From Afipia sp. (GTDB lineage: Bacteria > Pseudomonadota > Alphaproteobacteria > Rhizobiales > Xanthobacteraceae): DNA of 64,000 nucleotides. Below, in pieces: positions 1-8,072 of this stretch; positions within the stretch are counted from its first letter, which is position 1; each line of letters begins with the position of its first letter. Under the pieces are notes generated by a model, which saw only the letters and a program-made list of their open reading frames with translations, searched no databases and was not told the origin of the DNA. The stretch covers positions 1 through 64,000 of the forward strand of contig JAFVHU010000025.1 in the NCBI GenBank assembly GCA_017474385.1, given 5' to 3'. The position numbers and the translations under genes are program-made.

Positions 1-243
1 AGGAGGACCGCTGCCCGCGCGCTCATCCTTGTGCCGAAAGATCAGGCGGCCCTTCTCGAGATCGTAAGGTGACATTTCGATGGTCACCCGGTCGCCTGCC
101 AGTGTCTTGATGCGGTTCTTCTTCATCTTCCCGGCGGTGTAGGCCACGATCTCATGTCCGGCATCGAGCTGGACGCGATAGCGTGCGTCGGGAAGAATTT
201 CGGTCACCAGTCCTTCGAACTGGATCAACTCTTCTTTGGCCAT
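1..243 (-). CDS. infA: Translation initiation factor IF-1 (3' end beyond the window)
   Basis: The frame begins with ATG at 243 and reads [20 protein letters not shown], continuing through the OB-fold core ([34 protein letters not shown] in order, near residues 29-62). This is the IF-1 pattern. IF-1 binds the A site of the 30S subunit during initiation. There are 81 codons with no stop before the window edge, so the gene is partial; the alphaproteobacterial protein often has a tail past the usual 72 residues. It follows the DEAD-box helicase on the same strand after a gap of about 70 bp, so the two may be co-transcribed. Confidence 0.95.
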   Translation of the reverse strand, partial: MAKEELIQFEGLVTEILPDARYRVQLDAGHEIVAYTAGKMKKNRIKTLAGDRVTIEMSPYDLEKGRLIFRHKDERAGSGPP

Positions 244-313
244 AGGGGTCTCCAAGTCCTTTTAATCAAGTCCTCTAAATCAAGTTCTCTAATTCTGTGT
301 CCGCAGGTCCGAT

Positions 314-1774
314 TCAGGACCGCTGCGGGCGTTGATTCCGATTGGGCCGATTTTGCGCCGGACGGCTTTCACGATGCAAGAAGGCGACGCCCTGAATACC
401 CTCACCCTTGGCATTTTGCGATGGCCGAGATTGTTCATGGCGGCCAGCTTCGTGCCGGTCGGACTGCGGCATGCCCCCGCCCGGACGGCGGCGACGCCGG
501 GGACCCTGCGATCCAGGCGCCCCGTCGTTCGCACGCGGGCTGTGTCCGTTATGTCCGTTATGACCATTGTGTCCGTTATGGGAGCCGGACCGCGCCGGAC
601 GGTGCTGAGCTGGCGCAGCCGCGGCGGGACGCTGTTGATGTCCCGGCGTGCGGCGATCCTCTTTCGGCAGGGTAACGCGGATCAGCTTTTCGATGTCGCG
701 CAGATAGCCGAGTTCCTCGCCGCCCGCCACCAGCGAAATCGCGGTGCCGTCAGCGCCGGCGCGCGCGGTGCGGCCGATGCGGTGGACGTAGGTTTCCGGC
801 ACGTTGGTCAGGTCGAAGTTGATGACATGGCTGATGCCATCGACGTCGATGCCGCGCGCCGCGATGTCGGTCGCCACCAGCGTGCGGATGTCGCCAGTAC
901 GGAATGCCGCCAGCACGCGTTCACGGTGGTTCTGCGACTTGTTGCCGTGGATGGCCTCAGCAGGAATTCCCGATTTCACAAGGCCTTTCACGACCTTGTC
1001 GGCGCCGTGCTTGGTGCGGGTGAACACCAGCGCGCGGTTGACCTGCTCGGTCTTGAGAATCTGCGCCAGAATGGCGGGCTTCGCTGAATGGTCGACCTGC
1101 AGGACTTTTTGCGTGATCCGCTCCACCGTGGACGCCACCGGCGTCACGGCAACGCGGGCCGGGTTATGCAGCATCTGCTCTGCGAGATCGGCGATGTCCT
1201 TCGGCATGGTTGCCGAGAAGAACAGCGTCTGACGTTTCGTCGGAAGCTTGGCGACGATTTTGCGGATGTCGTTGATGAAGCCCATGTCGAGCATACGGTC
1301 GGCTTCGTCGAGCACCAGGAACTCGACCTGTCCGAGTTTCAGGGCGTTGCCCTGTACCATGTCGAGCAGACGTCCGGGTGTCGCCACCATGACATCGATG
1401 CCCTGCATGACGGAGCGGACCTGGCGGCCCATCGGGACGCCGCCGATCGCCAGCGCAGAGGTCAGCTTGATATGCCGGCCGTAGGCATTGAAGCTCTCGA
1501 GGATCTGGCCGGAGAGTTCGCGGGTTGGGCTCAGCACCAGCACGCGGCAGGTCTTGGGCTGCGGCTTGATACGGTTTTCCAGCAGGCGATGCAGGATCGG
1601 AAGCGCGAAGGACGCGGTCTTGCCGGTGCCGGTTTGCGCGATGCCGATGACGTCGCGTCCGGTAATCGCGATGGGAATGGTTTGAGCCTGAATGGGGGTG
1701 GGCGTGACGTAATTTTCTTCTTTAAGAGCACGCGAGATTGGATCGGCAAGGCCGAAATCCTGAAAGGAGGTCAA
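314..1774 (-). CDS. rhlE: DEAD-box ATP-dependent RNA helicase, RhlE-like
   Basis: This 486-residue protein has the full DEAD-box set in order: Q-motif region (FQDFGLADPISRAL and TPIQ), Walker A AQTGTGKT, PTREL, DEAD, SAT, and the helicase C-terminal HRIGRTARAG. It unwinds short RNA duplexes, typically in ribosome assembly or mRNA decay. The C-terminal ~110 residues are basic and of low complexity, with four HNG repeats coded by a 9-bp tandem repeat near 541-585. The frame opens at a TTG (1774) with no ATG nearby and only a weak AGAAAG ribosome site. infA lies downstream on the same strand. RhlE is the likeliest subfamily; another cold-shock-type DEAD protein is possible. Confidence 0.93.
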   Translation of the reverse strand: MTSFQDFGLADPISRALKEENYVTPTPIQAQTIPIAITGRDVIGIAQTGTGKTASFALPILHRLLENRIKPQPKTCRVLVLSPTRELSGQILESFNAYGRHIKLTSALAIGGVPMGRQVRSVMQGIDVMVATPGRLLDMVQGNALKLGQVEFLVLDEADRMLDMGFINDIRKIVAKLPTKRQTLFFSATMPKDIADLAEQMLHNPARVAVTPVASTVERITQKVLQVDHSAKPAILAQILKTEQVNRALVFTRTKHGADKVVKGLVKSGIPAEAIHGNKSQNHRERVLAAFRTGDIRTLVATDIAARGIDVDGISHVINFDLTNVPETYVHRIGRTARAGADGTAISLVAGGEELGYLRDIEKLIRVTLPKEDRRTPGHQQRPAAAAPAQHRPARSGSHNGHNGHNGHNGHSPRANDGAPGSQGPRRRRRPGGGMPQSDRHEAGRHEQSRPSQNAKGEGIQGVAFLHRESRPAQNRPNRNQRPQRS

Positions 1775-1827
1775 AAGGGTATCTTTCTATGAGTCGCAAC
1801 GCGCGCCCGGCGGAATGCCAGGTGCGG

Positions 1828-1848
1828 GCGGGTGTCGGAGACACCCGC
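1828..1848 (-). other. Hairpin in the probable 5' leader of the helicase gene
   Basis: GCGGGTGTC pairs perfectly with GACACCCGC around a GGA loop. It lies about 54 bp before the helicase start on the transcribed side. DEAD-box helicase leaders are often structured in cold-regulated genes, but a role here is only inference. No T-run follows it, so it is not an obvious terminator. Confidence 0.4.
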
Positions 1849-2084
1849 GTGTCTGGGGCGTCGGTTTTGGTTAGCTGAAGGGGCAAGCCAGAAACCGTTG
1901 GACGGGATCAGTACACGCGGCTCGCAAAGACCCGATGATTCTCAAGGTCGTGGCGCTCATATGGAACAGGAACACGGCGCTTTCAAGGTGAAATCGACCG
2001 GAGGCCGCCGGCGGGAGCTTGGAAACTTCACAAGGGTGAACCCGTCGGGCCGGTTCCTGCTTGAATTGTAGACAATGCATATTT

Positions 2085-2134
2085 TTTGCTGTTTTTTTAT
2101 GCAAATGCCGAAAGGGAGGTCAGTTCAACTGGCC
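2085..2134 (+). promoter_or_regulatory. Dyad elements upstream of urtA (candidate activator sites)
   Basis: Two dyads are visible. TTTGC at 2085-2089 pairs with GCAAA at 2101-2105 across 11 AT-rich bases. A 17-bp imperfect palindrome at 2118-2134 has the perfect core CAGTT-C-AACTG. They lie about 80-130 bp upstream of the -24 element, the usual place for an enhancer-binding activator. Neither matches the classical NtrC site well, so the protein that binds is not identified. Confidence 0.35.
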
Positions 2135-2216
2135 GAAAAATGGGCAGGCGAAATCTGCGTCGACCCGAAACGGAATTTAGCTCTATCAAATCAAAGCGTT
2201 ATGCAAATCTGTCCCA

Positions 2217-2232
2217 TGGCATAGTTCTTGCG
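2217..2232 (+). promoter_or_regulatory. Sigma-54 (RpoN) -24/-12 promoter for urtA
   Basis: TGGCAT-N5-TTGCG matches the sigma-54 consensus TGGCAC-N5-TTGCA, with the invariant GG and GC at the correct 10-bp separation. The predicted transcription start is near 2243, about 60 bp before the urtA start codon. RpoN control through NtrC is well known for urea and urease genes, which supports the match. No experiment is implied. Confidence 0.7.
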
Positions 2233-2303
2233 ATTCCCTTAACGCCGCCGGCCGACGAGCCGTCGCACAGCGTTTCACGTCTGCGTCAGGGAGATGACAT
2301 CGC

Positions 2304-3623
2304 ATGACTACGCATTTCAGCAGCGTCGCAGTTGCACCGTTCAGCCGCCGTAAATGGCTGGCCGCAACCGCAGGTCTTTTTTTAGGTCTCGCCACGGTCG
2401 GCGGGGCAAAGGCGCAGGAGACCATCAAGGTCGGCGTCCTTCATTCGCTTTCCGGAACAATGGCCATCAGCGAAACCACGCTGAAGGATACGGTGCTTTT
2501 CCTTATCGATGAGCAGAACAAGAAGGGCGGCATTCTCGGCAAGAAGCTCGAGGCTGTCGTTGTCGATCCGGCGTCGAACTGGCCGCTGTTCGCGGAAAAG
2601 GCCCGCGAACTGATCACCAAGGACAAGGTGTCCGTGGTGTTCGGCTGCTGGACCTCGGTGTCGCGCAAGTCCGTGTTGCCGGTGTTCAAGGAACTGAACT
2701 CGATCCTGTTCTACCCGGTGCAGTACGAGGGTGAAGAGAGCGAGCGCAACGTGTTCTACACGGGTGCGGCGCCGAACCAGCAGGCGATCCCTGCGGTCGA
2801 CTATCTCGCCAAGGAAGAAAAGGTGCAGCGCTGGGTTCTGGCCGGCACCGACTACGTCTATCCGCGCACCACCAACAAGATCCTTGAAGCGTACCTGAAG
2901 TCGAAGGGCGTCAAGTCTGAAGACATCATGATCAACTACACGCCGTTCGGTCATAGCGATTGGCAGACCATCGTGGCCGACATCAAGAAGTTCGGTTCGG
3001 CTGGCAAGAAGACGGCGGTGGTTTCGACCATCAACGGCGACGCCAACGTTCCGTTCTACAAGGAGCTCGGCAACCAGGGCATCAAGGCGACCGACATTCC
3101 GGTCGTTGCGTTCTCGGTCGGTGAAGAAGAGCTCGCCGGCATCGACACCAAGCCGCTGCTCGGCCATCTCGCCGCCTGGAACTACTTCCAGTCGATCAAG
3201 ACGCCCGAGAACGAGGCTTTCATCAAGTCGTGGCAGGCCTACACCAAGAACCCGAAGCGCGTGACCAACGATCCGATGGAAGCGCACGTGATCGGCTTCG
3301 AGATGTGGGTGAAGGCCGTCGAGAAGGCCAAGTCGGTTGACGCCGACAAGGTGATCGATGCTCTGCCGGGCACCACTGCCAAGAACCTCACCGGCGGCGT
3401 GTCGGAAATGCTTCCGAACCATCACATCACCAAGCCTGTGTTCATCGGCGAAATCAAAGCCGACGGCCAGTTCGACGTGGTGTGGAAGACCCCTGGCCTC
3501 GTGGCCGGCGACGCCTGGTCGAAGGAGCTTGATGGTTCCAAGGACCTGATCGGCGACTGGGTCGGCAAGAAGTGCGGCAACTTCAACACCAAGACCAACA
3601 AGTGCGGTGGTCAGGGTTCCTGA
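2304..3623 (+). CDS. urtA: Urea ABC transporter, periplasmic urea-binding protein
   Basis: A 439-residue branched-chain-amino-acid-type binding protein. The N-terminus carries a twin-arginine signal (FSRRKWLAATAG) and a probable cleavage after GGAKA, then the mature start QETIKVGVLHSLSGTMAISE typical of UrtA/AmiC-like proteins. It captures urea (or short amides) in the periplasm and hands it to UrtBC. It is the first gene of the urt operon, about 60 bp downstream of the predicted transcription start, with GGGAGA as ribosome site. The urease genes downstream make urea, rather than amino acids, the expected ligand. Confidence 0.96.
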   Translation: MTTHFSSVAVAPFSRRKWLAATAGLFLGLATVGGAKAQETIKVGVLHSLSGTMAISETTLKDTVLFLIDEQNKKGGILGKKLEAVVVDPASNWPLFAEKARELITKDKVSVVFGCWTSVSRKSVLPVFKELNSILFYPVQYEGEESERNVFYTGAAPNQQAIPAVDYLAKEEKVQRWVLAGTDYVYPRTTNKILEAYLKSKGVKSEDIMINYTPFGHSDWQTIVADIKKFGSAGKKTAVVSTINGDANVPFYKELGNQGIKATDIPVVAFSVGEEELAGIDTKPLLGHLAAWNYFQSIKTPENEAFIKSWQAYTKNPKRVTNDPMEAHVIGFEMWVKAVEKAKSVDADKVIDALPGTTAKNLTGGVSEMLPNHHITKPVFIGEIKADGQFDVVWKTPGLVAGDAWSKELDGSKDLIGDWVGKKCGNFNTKTNKCGGQGS

Positions 3624-3680
3624 GCAACGTCACGCTGCGCGATGCATCCAATACGCATCGCGCTCTGACCTGAAACGACC

Positions 3681-3707
3681 GGAAGGCGGCGGCAGTCGCC
3701 GCCTTCC
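3681..3707 (+). terminator. Intercistronic hairpin between urtA and urtB (attenuator or mRNA stabiliser)
   Basis: GGAAGGCGGCG pairs perfectly with CGCCGCCTTCC around GCAGT (11-bp stem). No long T-run follows, so it is probably not a full terminator. Hairpins after the binding-protein gene commonly raise its message level relative to the membrane genes. Confidence 0.55.
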
Positions 3708-3731
3708 TCTCACCTCTGCCGGGGTTGTCAC

Positions 3732-5342
3732 GTGTTTTCTTTAATCCTTCATCGCTGCCGTGCGGCGGCTATTGCGTTGATATTGATTATCGTCTCGGGC
3801 GTGCCGGCACTGGCTGGTCCCTTTGAAGACGCCGTCGCGCAATTCGCCAACGATTCCTTCTCCGATACCGAGGCTGCCGTCGGCGCGCTCGCGAGCAGCG
3901 GCAATCCGCTCGCGTTTCCGATCATCGACGCGCTTCAGGATGGCCGCCTGCTGGCCGATCCGCAGAGCAAGAAAGTTTTCGTCAAAGACAAGAGCGGCAA
4001 GATCACCGATGCCGCGACCGGCGAAGCTGCGACCGCCCCGTCCGGTGCGGTCGCCGTGCGCCTCAACAACCGCCTGCGCCGCACCGTCGAGGCTGCACTC
4101 GGCGGATTGACGTTGCTGTCGCCGGATCCCGCCAAACGCATTCAGGCGGCGCAATCGGTTTTCAAAACTCATGACGCGGCCTTCCTGCCGGTCATCGAAG
4201 GGGCTTTGCAAAAGGAAACCAACAGTGGCGCGAAGCGGGCGTTTGCCGAAGCCAAGGCCGCGATCATGCTGTTCGATCCGAAGGCCTCTGAAGCAGACAA
4301 GCTCGACGCGATTGCAGTAATCCGCGATCGCGGCGATCAGGAAGCGCTTGCGATCCTCACCGGACTGTCCGCCGACCCGTCGTCCGCGCTTGGACGCGTC
4401 TCCGCGTCCGCGATCAGTTCAATCCAGAGTAACCTCGCGATCTGGGCCACCGCGCAGAACGCCTGGTATGGGCTGTCGCTCGGCTCGGTGCTGCTGCTCG
4501 CCGCCATCGGCCTTGCCATCACCTTCGGCGTGATGGGCGTCATCAACATGGCGCATGGCGAGATGGTGATGATCGGGGCGTATGTCACCTTCATGGTGCA
4601 GGAACTGATCCGCACCAGCTATCCCGGCCTGTTCGATTATTCGCTGCTGATCGCGGTGCCGCTGGCGTTTCTGGTGGCGGGAATGATCGGCGTCATCATC
4701 GAGCGGACCATCATCCGCTTTCTTTACGGCCGTGCGCTGGAAACGCTGCTGGCAACGTGGGGACTCTCGCTGGTGCTGCAGCAGGCGGTGCGCACCATGT
4801 TCGGACCGACCAATCGCGAGGTCGGCAACCCATCATGGATGAGCGGCGCTTTCGAAATCGGCCAGATGACGATCACCTACAACCGTCTCTGGATCGTGGT
4901 CTTCACCATCGCGGTGTTCTTCATCCTCCTCGGCATGCTGCGCTTCACCAGCCTCGGGCTTGAGATGCGCGCGGTGACGCAGAACCGCCGCATGGCCGCG
5001 TCGATGGGCATCGCGACCTCGCGGGTCGATGCGCTGACCTTCGGCCTGGGTTCGGGCATCGCCGGCATCGCGGGCGTGGCGCTGTCGCAGATCGATAACG
5101 TCTCGCCAAACCTCGGCCAGAGCTACATCATCGATTCGTTCATGGTGGTGGTGTTCGGCGGCGTCGGAAATCTTTGGGGGACGCTGGTTGGCGCATTGAC
5201 GCTGGGCATGGCCAACAAGTTCCTGGAGCCGGTGGCCGGCGCGGTGCTCGGCAAGATCGCCATTCTGGTGCTCATCATCCTGTTCATCCAGAAGCGGCCG
5301 CGCGGCCTGTTCGCGCTCAAGGGCCGGTCGGTGGAAGCATGA
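3732..5342 (+). CDS. urtB: Urea ABC transporter permease UrtB
   Basis: This 536-residue protein starts with a GTG and a signal sequence. It then has a ~200-residue periplasmic Ala-rich segment (about residues 27-235), which is characteristic of UrtB and absent from LivH. A LivH-like membrane domain follows, with VMGVINMAHGEMVMIGAYVT and the C-terminal VVVFGGVGNLWGTLVGALTLG. It forms the transmembrane channel with UrtC. Its TGA overlaps the start of urtC in an ATGA arrangement, implying translational coupling. Confidence 0.95.
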   Translation: MFSLILHRCRAAAIALILIIVSGVPALAGPFEDAVAQFANDSFSDTEAAVGALASSGNPLAFPIIDALQDGRLLADPQSKKVFVKDKSGKITDAATGEAATAPSGAVAVRLNNRLRRTVEAALGGLTLLSPDPAKRIQAAQSVFKTHDAAFLPVIEGALQKETNSGAKRAFAEAKAAIMLFDPKASEADKLDAIAVIRDRGDQEALAILTGLSADPSSALGRVSASAISSIQSNLAIWATAQNAWYGLSLGSVLLLAAIGLAITFGVMGVINMAHGEMVMIGAYVTFMVQELIRTSYPGLFDYSLLIAVPLAFLVAGMIGVIIERTIIRFLYGRALETLLATWGLSLVLQQAVRTMFGPTNREVGNPSWMSGAFEIGQMTITYNRLWIVVFTIAVFFILLGMLRFTSLGLEMRAVTQNRRMAASMGIATSRVDALTFGLGSGIAGIAGVALSQIDNVSPNLGQSYIIDSFMVVVFGGVGNLWGTLVGALTLGMANKFLEPVAGAVLGKIAILVLIILFIQKRPRGLFALKGRSVEA

Positions 5343-6517
5343 TGCCGTACCTGCTCACCCGTTCGCTCAACAAGAGCGCGACGATCTTCCTGCTGATCGT
5401 TGCTGCCGTCGGCATTCTCGTGCCGCTGTCGAACCTGCTGCTGCCTGCGTCGTCGCCGTTTCAGGTGCCGACTTATCTGATGGCGCTGTTCGGAAAGTAT
5501 CTCTGCTACGCCATCCTCGCGCTCTCGATCGATCTGATCTGGGGCTATTGCGGCATCCTATCGCTCGGCCACGGCGCGTTCTTCGCGCTCGGCGGTTACG
5601 CCATGGGCATGTACCTGATGCGGCAGATCGGCTCTCGCGGCGTTTACGGAAACCCCGTGCTGCCGGACTTCATGGTGTTCCTGAACTACAAGGCGCTGCC
5701 GTGGTACTGGTACGGCTTCGACATGTTCTGGTTCGCGGCGCTGATGGTGTTGCTGGTGCCAGGATTGTTGGCGTTCTGCTTCGGCTGGCTCGCGTTCCGC
5801 TCGCGTGTCACCGGCGTTTATCTCTCCATCATCACGCAGGCGATGACCTATGCGTTGCTGCTGGCGTTCTTCCGCAACGATTTCGGCTTCGGCGGCAACA
5901 ACGGCCTGACCGATTTCAAGGACATCCTAGGGTTCAACGTGCAGGCGCAGGGAACGCGTGCTGTGCTGTTCATTCTGTCCTGTCTAGCGCTGGCGCTCGC
6001 GTTCCTGATCTGCCGTGCCGTCGTCACCTCAAAACTCGGCAAGGTGCTGATCGCGATTCGCGATGCGGAATCCCGCACCCGGTTTCTCGGTTACCGCGTC
6101 GAGAACTACAAACTGTTCGTGTTCACGCTCTCCGCCTGCATGGCCGGTGTCGCCGGTGCGCTGTATGTGCCGCAGGTTGGCATCATCAATCCGGGCGAAT
6201 TCGCGCCGGGTAACTCGATCGAAGCCGTCATCTGGGTGGCGGTCGGCGGACGTGGCACGCTGACCGGGGCTGCGCTCGGCGCCATCGTCGTCAACTACGC
6301 CAAGACGGTGTTCACGTCCGGCGTGCTCGCACCGTACTGGCTGTTCATGCTGGGTGCGCTGTTCATTCTGGTGACGCTGCTGCTGCCGAAGGGCATTGTC
6401 GGCACCGTCAAGGAGTGGTGGGCGGGCCGGCAGGATCAGCTTGCCGCGGATGAAGCCAGTGCGGCAGCGGAAGATGGTGTCACCAAGCCCGGTCTCAAAC
6501 CAGATCTCGCGGAGTAA
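5339..6517 (+). CDS. urtC: Urea ABC transporter permease UrtC
   Basis: A LivM-type membrane protein of about 392 residues beginning MMPYLLTRSLNKSATIF. The open frame extends further upstream, but that part only shadows urtB; the start was set at the ATG overlapping the urtB stop (a second ATG follows directly at 5342). Family marks include SLGHGAFFALGGYAMGMYL, GNNGLTDF and the C-terminal WVAVGGRGTLTGAALGAI. It pairs with UrtB to move urea across the inner membrane. urtD follows after 5 bp. Confidence 0.95.
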   Translation: MMPYLLTRSLNKSATIFLLIVAAVGILVPLSNLLLPASSPFQVPTYLMALFGKYLCYAILALSIDLIWGYCGILSLGHGAFFALGGYAMGMYLMRQIGSRGVYGNPVLPDFMVFLNYKALPWYWYGFDMFWFAALMVLLVPGLLAFCFGWLAFRSRVTGVYLSIITQAMTYALLLAFFRNDFGFGGNNGLTDFKDILGFNVQAQGTRAVLFILSCLALALAFLICRAVVTSKLGKVLIAIRDAESRTRFLGYRVENYKLFVFTLSACMAGVAGALYVPQVGIINPGEFAPGNSIEAVIWVAVGGRGTLTGAALGAIVVNYAKTVFTSGVLAPYWLFMLGALFILVTLLLPKGIVGTVKEWWAGRQDQLAADEASAAAEDGVTKPGLKPDLAE

Positions 6518-6522
6518 GGCAC

Positions 6523-7284
6523 ATGAACGTCATGGATATCCGCGCCACCTCGGCCATGCTCTACCTCGACGGTGTGCATGTCTCGTTCGACGGTTTTCAC
6601 GCCATCAACAACCTGTCGCTGACCATCGCGCCAGGCGAGATGCGCGCCATCATCGGCCCAAACGGCGCTGGCAAGACCACGATGATGGATATCATCACCG
6701 GCAAGACCAAGCCGGACGAGGGTGATGTGCTGTTCGACGGCAAGGTCGACCTGACGCGGCTCGATGAAACGCAGATCGCCGAACTCGGTATTGGCCGCAA
6801 ATTCCAGAAGCCAACGGTATTTGAGAGCCAGACTATCGAAGACAATTTACTGCTGGCGCTGAATGTCGATCACAAGGTACGCGGCACACTGTTCTGGCGC
6901 GAGACGCCGAGCGAAAGCGAGCGCATCGACCGGGTGCTGGAAACGATCCGTCTGAAGGATTCGCGTGACCGTCTGGCAGGCGCGTTGTCCCATGGACAGA
7001 AGCAGTGGCTCGAAATCGGCATGCTGCTGGCGCAGGACCCGAAACTGCTGCTCGTCGACGAGCCTGTGGCGGGCATGACCGATGTGGAGACGCATCAGAC
7101 CGCCGAACTGCTGAAAGAGATCAACAAGGAGAAGACGGTGGTCGTCGTCGAGCACGACATGACGTTCGTGCGCGAACTCGGCGTCCGCGTCACCTGTCTG
7201 CACGAAGGCTCGGTTCTCGCGGAAGGCACGCTCGATCAGGTGTCGTCCAACGAGCGCGTCATTGAAGTGTATTTGGGGCGTTAG
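6523..7284 (+). CDS. urtD: Urea ABC transporter ATP-binding protein UrtD
   Basis: A LivG-type ATPase of 253 residues. It has Walker A GPNGAGKTT, the signature LSHGQKQWLEIGM, Walker B LLLVDEPVAGM, and the switch histidine in VVVEHDM. With UrtE it energises UrtBC. The SHGQ form of the signature, rather than LSGGQ, is usual for UrtD. Its TAG stop shares its last base with the palindromic repeat separating it from urtE. Confidence 0.95.
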   Translation: MNVMDIRATSAMLYLDGVHVSFDGFHAINNLSLTIAPGEMRAIIGPNGAGKTTMMDIITGKTKPDEGDVLFDGKVDLTRLDETQIAELGIGRKFQKPTVFESQTIEDNLLLALNVDHKVRGTLFWRETPSESERIDRVLETIRLKDSRDRLAGALSHGQKQWLEIGMLLAQDPKLLLVDEPVAGMTDVETHQTAELLKEINKEKTVVVVEHDMTFVRELGVRVTCLHEGSVLAEGTLDQVSSNERVIEVYLGR

Positions 7285-7332
7285 CGCATGGTCCCGAAAA
7301 GTGGGTACCGGTTTTCGGGCAAGATCATGCGC
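7284..7332. repeat. 49-bp palindromic intergenic repeat inside the urt operon
   Basis: The outer arms GCGCATG and CATGCGC enclose inner arms CCGAAAA and TTTTCGG around GTGGGTACCGG. This is the dispersed palindromic element common in rhizobia and Bradyrhizobium relatives. It begins in the urtD stop codon and ends 13 bp before urtE. Transcribed, it would form a long hairpin between the two ATPase genes. Confidence 0.85.
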
Positions 7333-7345
7333 AGAAAGTAAAGCC

Positions 7346-8041
7346 ATGCTGGATGTCAAAAACATCACTCTCTACTACGGCGCTGCGCAAGCGCTGCGCG
7401 GTGTGTCGCTGACGGCGGAGCCCGGCAAGGTCACCTGCGTGCTCGGCCGCAACGGGGTCGGCAAGACCAGCTTGCTGCGCGCCATGGTCGGGCAATATCC
7501 GATCAAGGACGGCTCCATCACTTTCGATGGCGCCGATATCGCCGGGCTGAGGCCATATGAGCGCGCGCGCAAGGGCATGTCGTTCGTGCCGCAGGGCCGC
7601 GAGATCTTCCCGCTGCTGACGGTTGAGGAAAACCTCAAGACCGGATTTGCGCCGCTAAAGCGCAACGACCGCACCATTCCCGACGACGTATTTTCGCTGT
7701 TCCCCGTTCTGCAAACCATGCTGGGACGGCGCGGTGGCGACCTCTCCGGCGGCCAGCAGCAGCAACTGGCGATCGGCCGTGCGCTGGTGATGCGGCCGAA
7801 GCTCCTGCTGCTCGACGAGCCGACCGAGGGCATCCAGCCCTCCATCATCAAGGACATCGGCCGCGCGATTACCTATCTGCGCAGCCTGGGCACGATGGCG
7901 ATCGTTCTGGTCGAACAGTATCTCGACTTTGCCTGCGAGCTCGGCGACAATTTCGCGGTCATGGATCGCGGCGCGGTGAAGTTCACCTGCGACCGCGCCA
8001 ATCTGGATCCCGCCGAGATCAGCCGCCAGATGGCGCTGTAA
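7346..8041 (+). CDS. urtE: Urea ABC transporter ATP-binding protein UrtE
   Basis: A LivF-type ATPase of 231 residues starting MLDVKNITLYYGAAQALRGV. It has Walker A LGRNGVGKTS, signature LSGGQQQQLAIGRAL, Walker B LLLLDEPTEGIQPS and VLVEQYLDFA. The ATG at 7346 was chosen because upstream codons lie in the palindromic repeat. It is the second ATPase of the heterodimer that drives urea uptake. ureD follows after 31 bp, so transport and hydrolysis genes probably share a transcript. Confidence 0.95.
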   Translation: MLDVKNITLYYGAAQALRGVSLTAEPGKVTCVLGRNGVGKTSLLRAMVGQYPIKDGSITFDGADIAGLRPYERARKGMSFVPQGREIFPLLTVEENLKTGFAPLKRNDRTIPDDVFSLFPVLQTMLGRRGGDLSGGQQQQLAIGRALVMRPKLLLLDEPTEGIQPSIIKDIGRAITYLRSLGTMAIVLVEQYLDFACELGDNFAVMDRGAVKFTCDRANLDPAEISRQMAL

Positions 8042-8072
8042 CGCGCTGGATTTTGCAGGGACTGGCGGGCAG

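Larger units (their letters stand above)
1775..2303. other. Long intergenic region between the divergent helicase and urtA
   Basis: No convincing gene is seen in these 529 bases; the short open frames here show no family resemblance and lack good ribosome sites. The left part holds a perfect 9-bp hairpin (1828-1848) in the probable helicase leader. The right part is AT-rich and holds two dyads and a sigma-54-type promoter, all oriented to serve urtA. Confidence 0.6.

Noticed and set aside
2085-2134. Classical NtrC binding sites upstream of urtA
   Set aside because: No good TGCACC-N5-GGTGCA-like pair was found, so the dyads there are listed only as unassigned candidate sites.
1832-2307. Small plus- and minus-strand frames in the helicase-urtA spacer
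   Set aside because: No conserved pattern, poor ribosome sites, and they cross the promoter and dyads; treated as non-coding.
5174-5338. 55-codon N-terminal extension of urtC
   Set aside because: It overlaps urtB in another frame and is Gly/Arg/His-rich without family similarity; the ATGATG at the urtB stop is the natural start.
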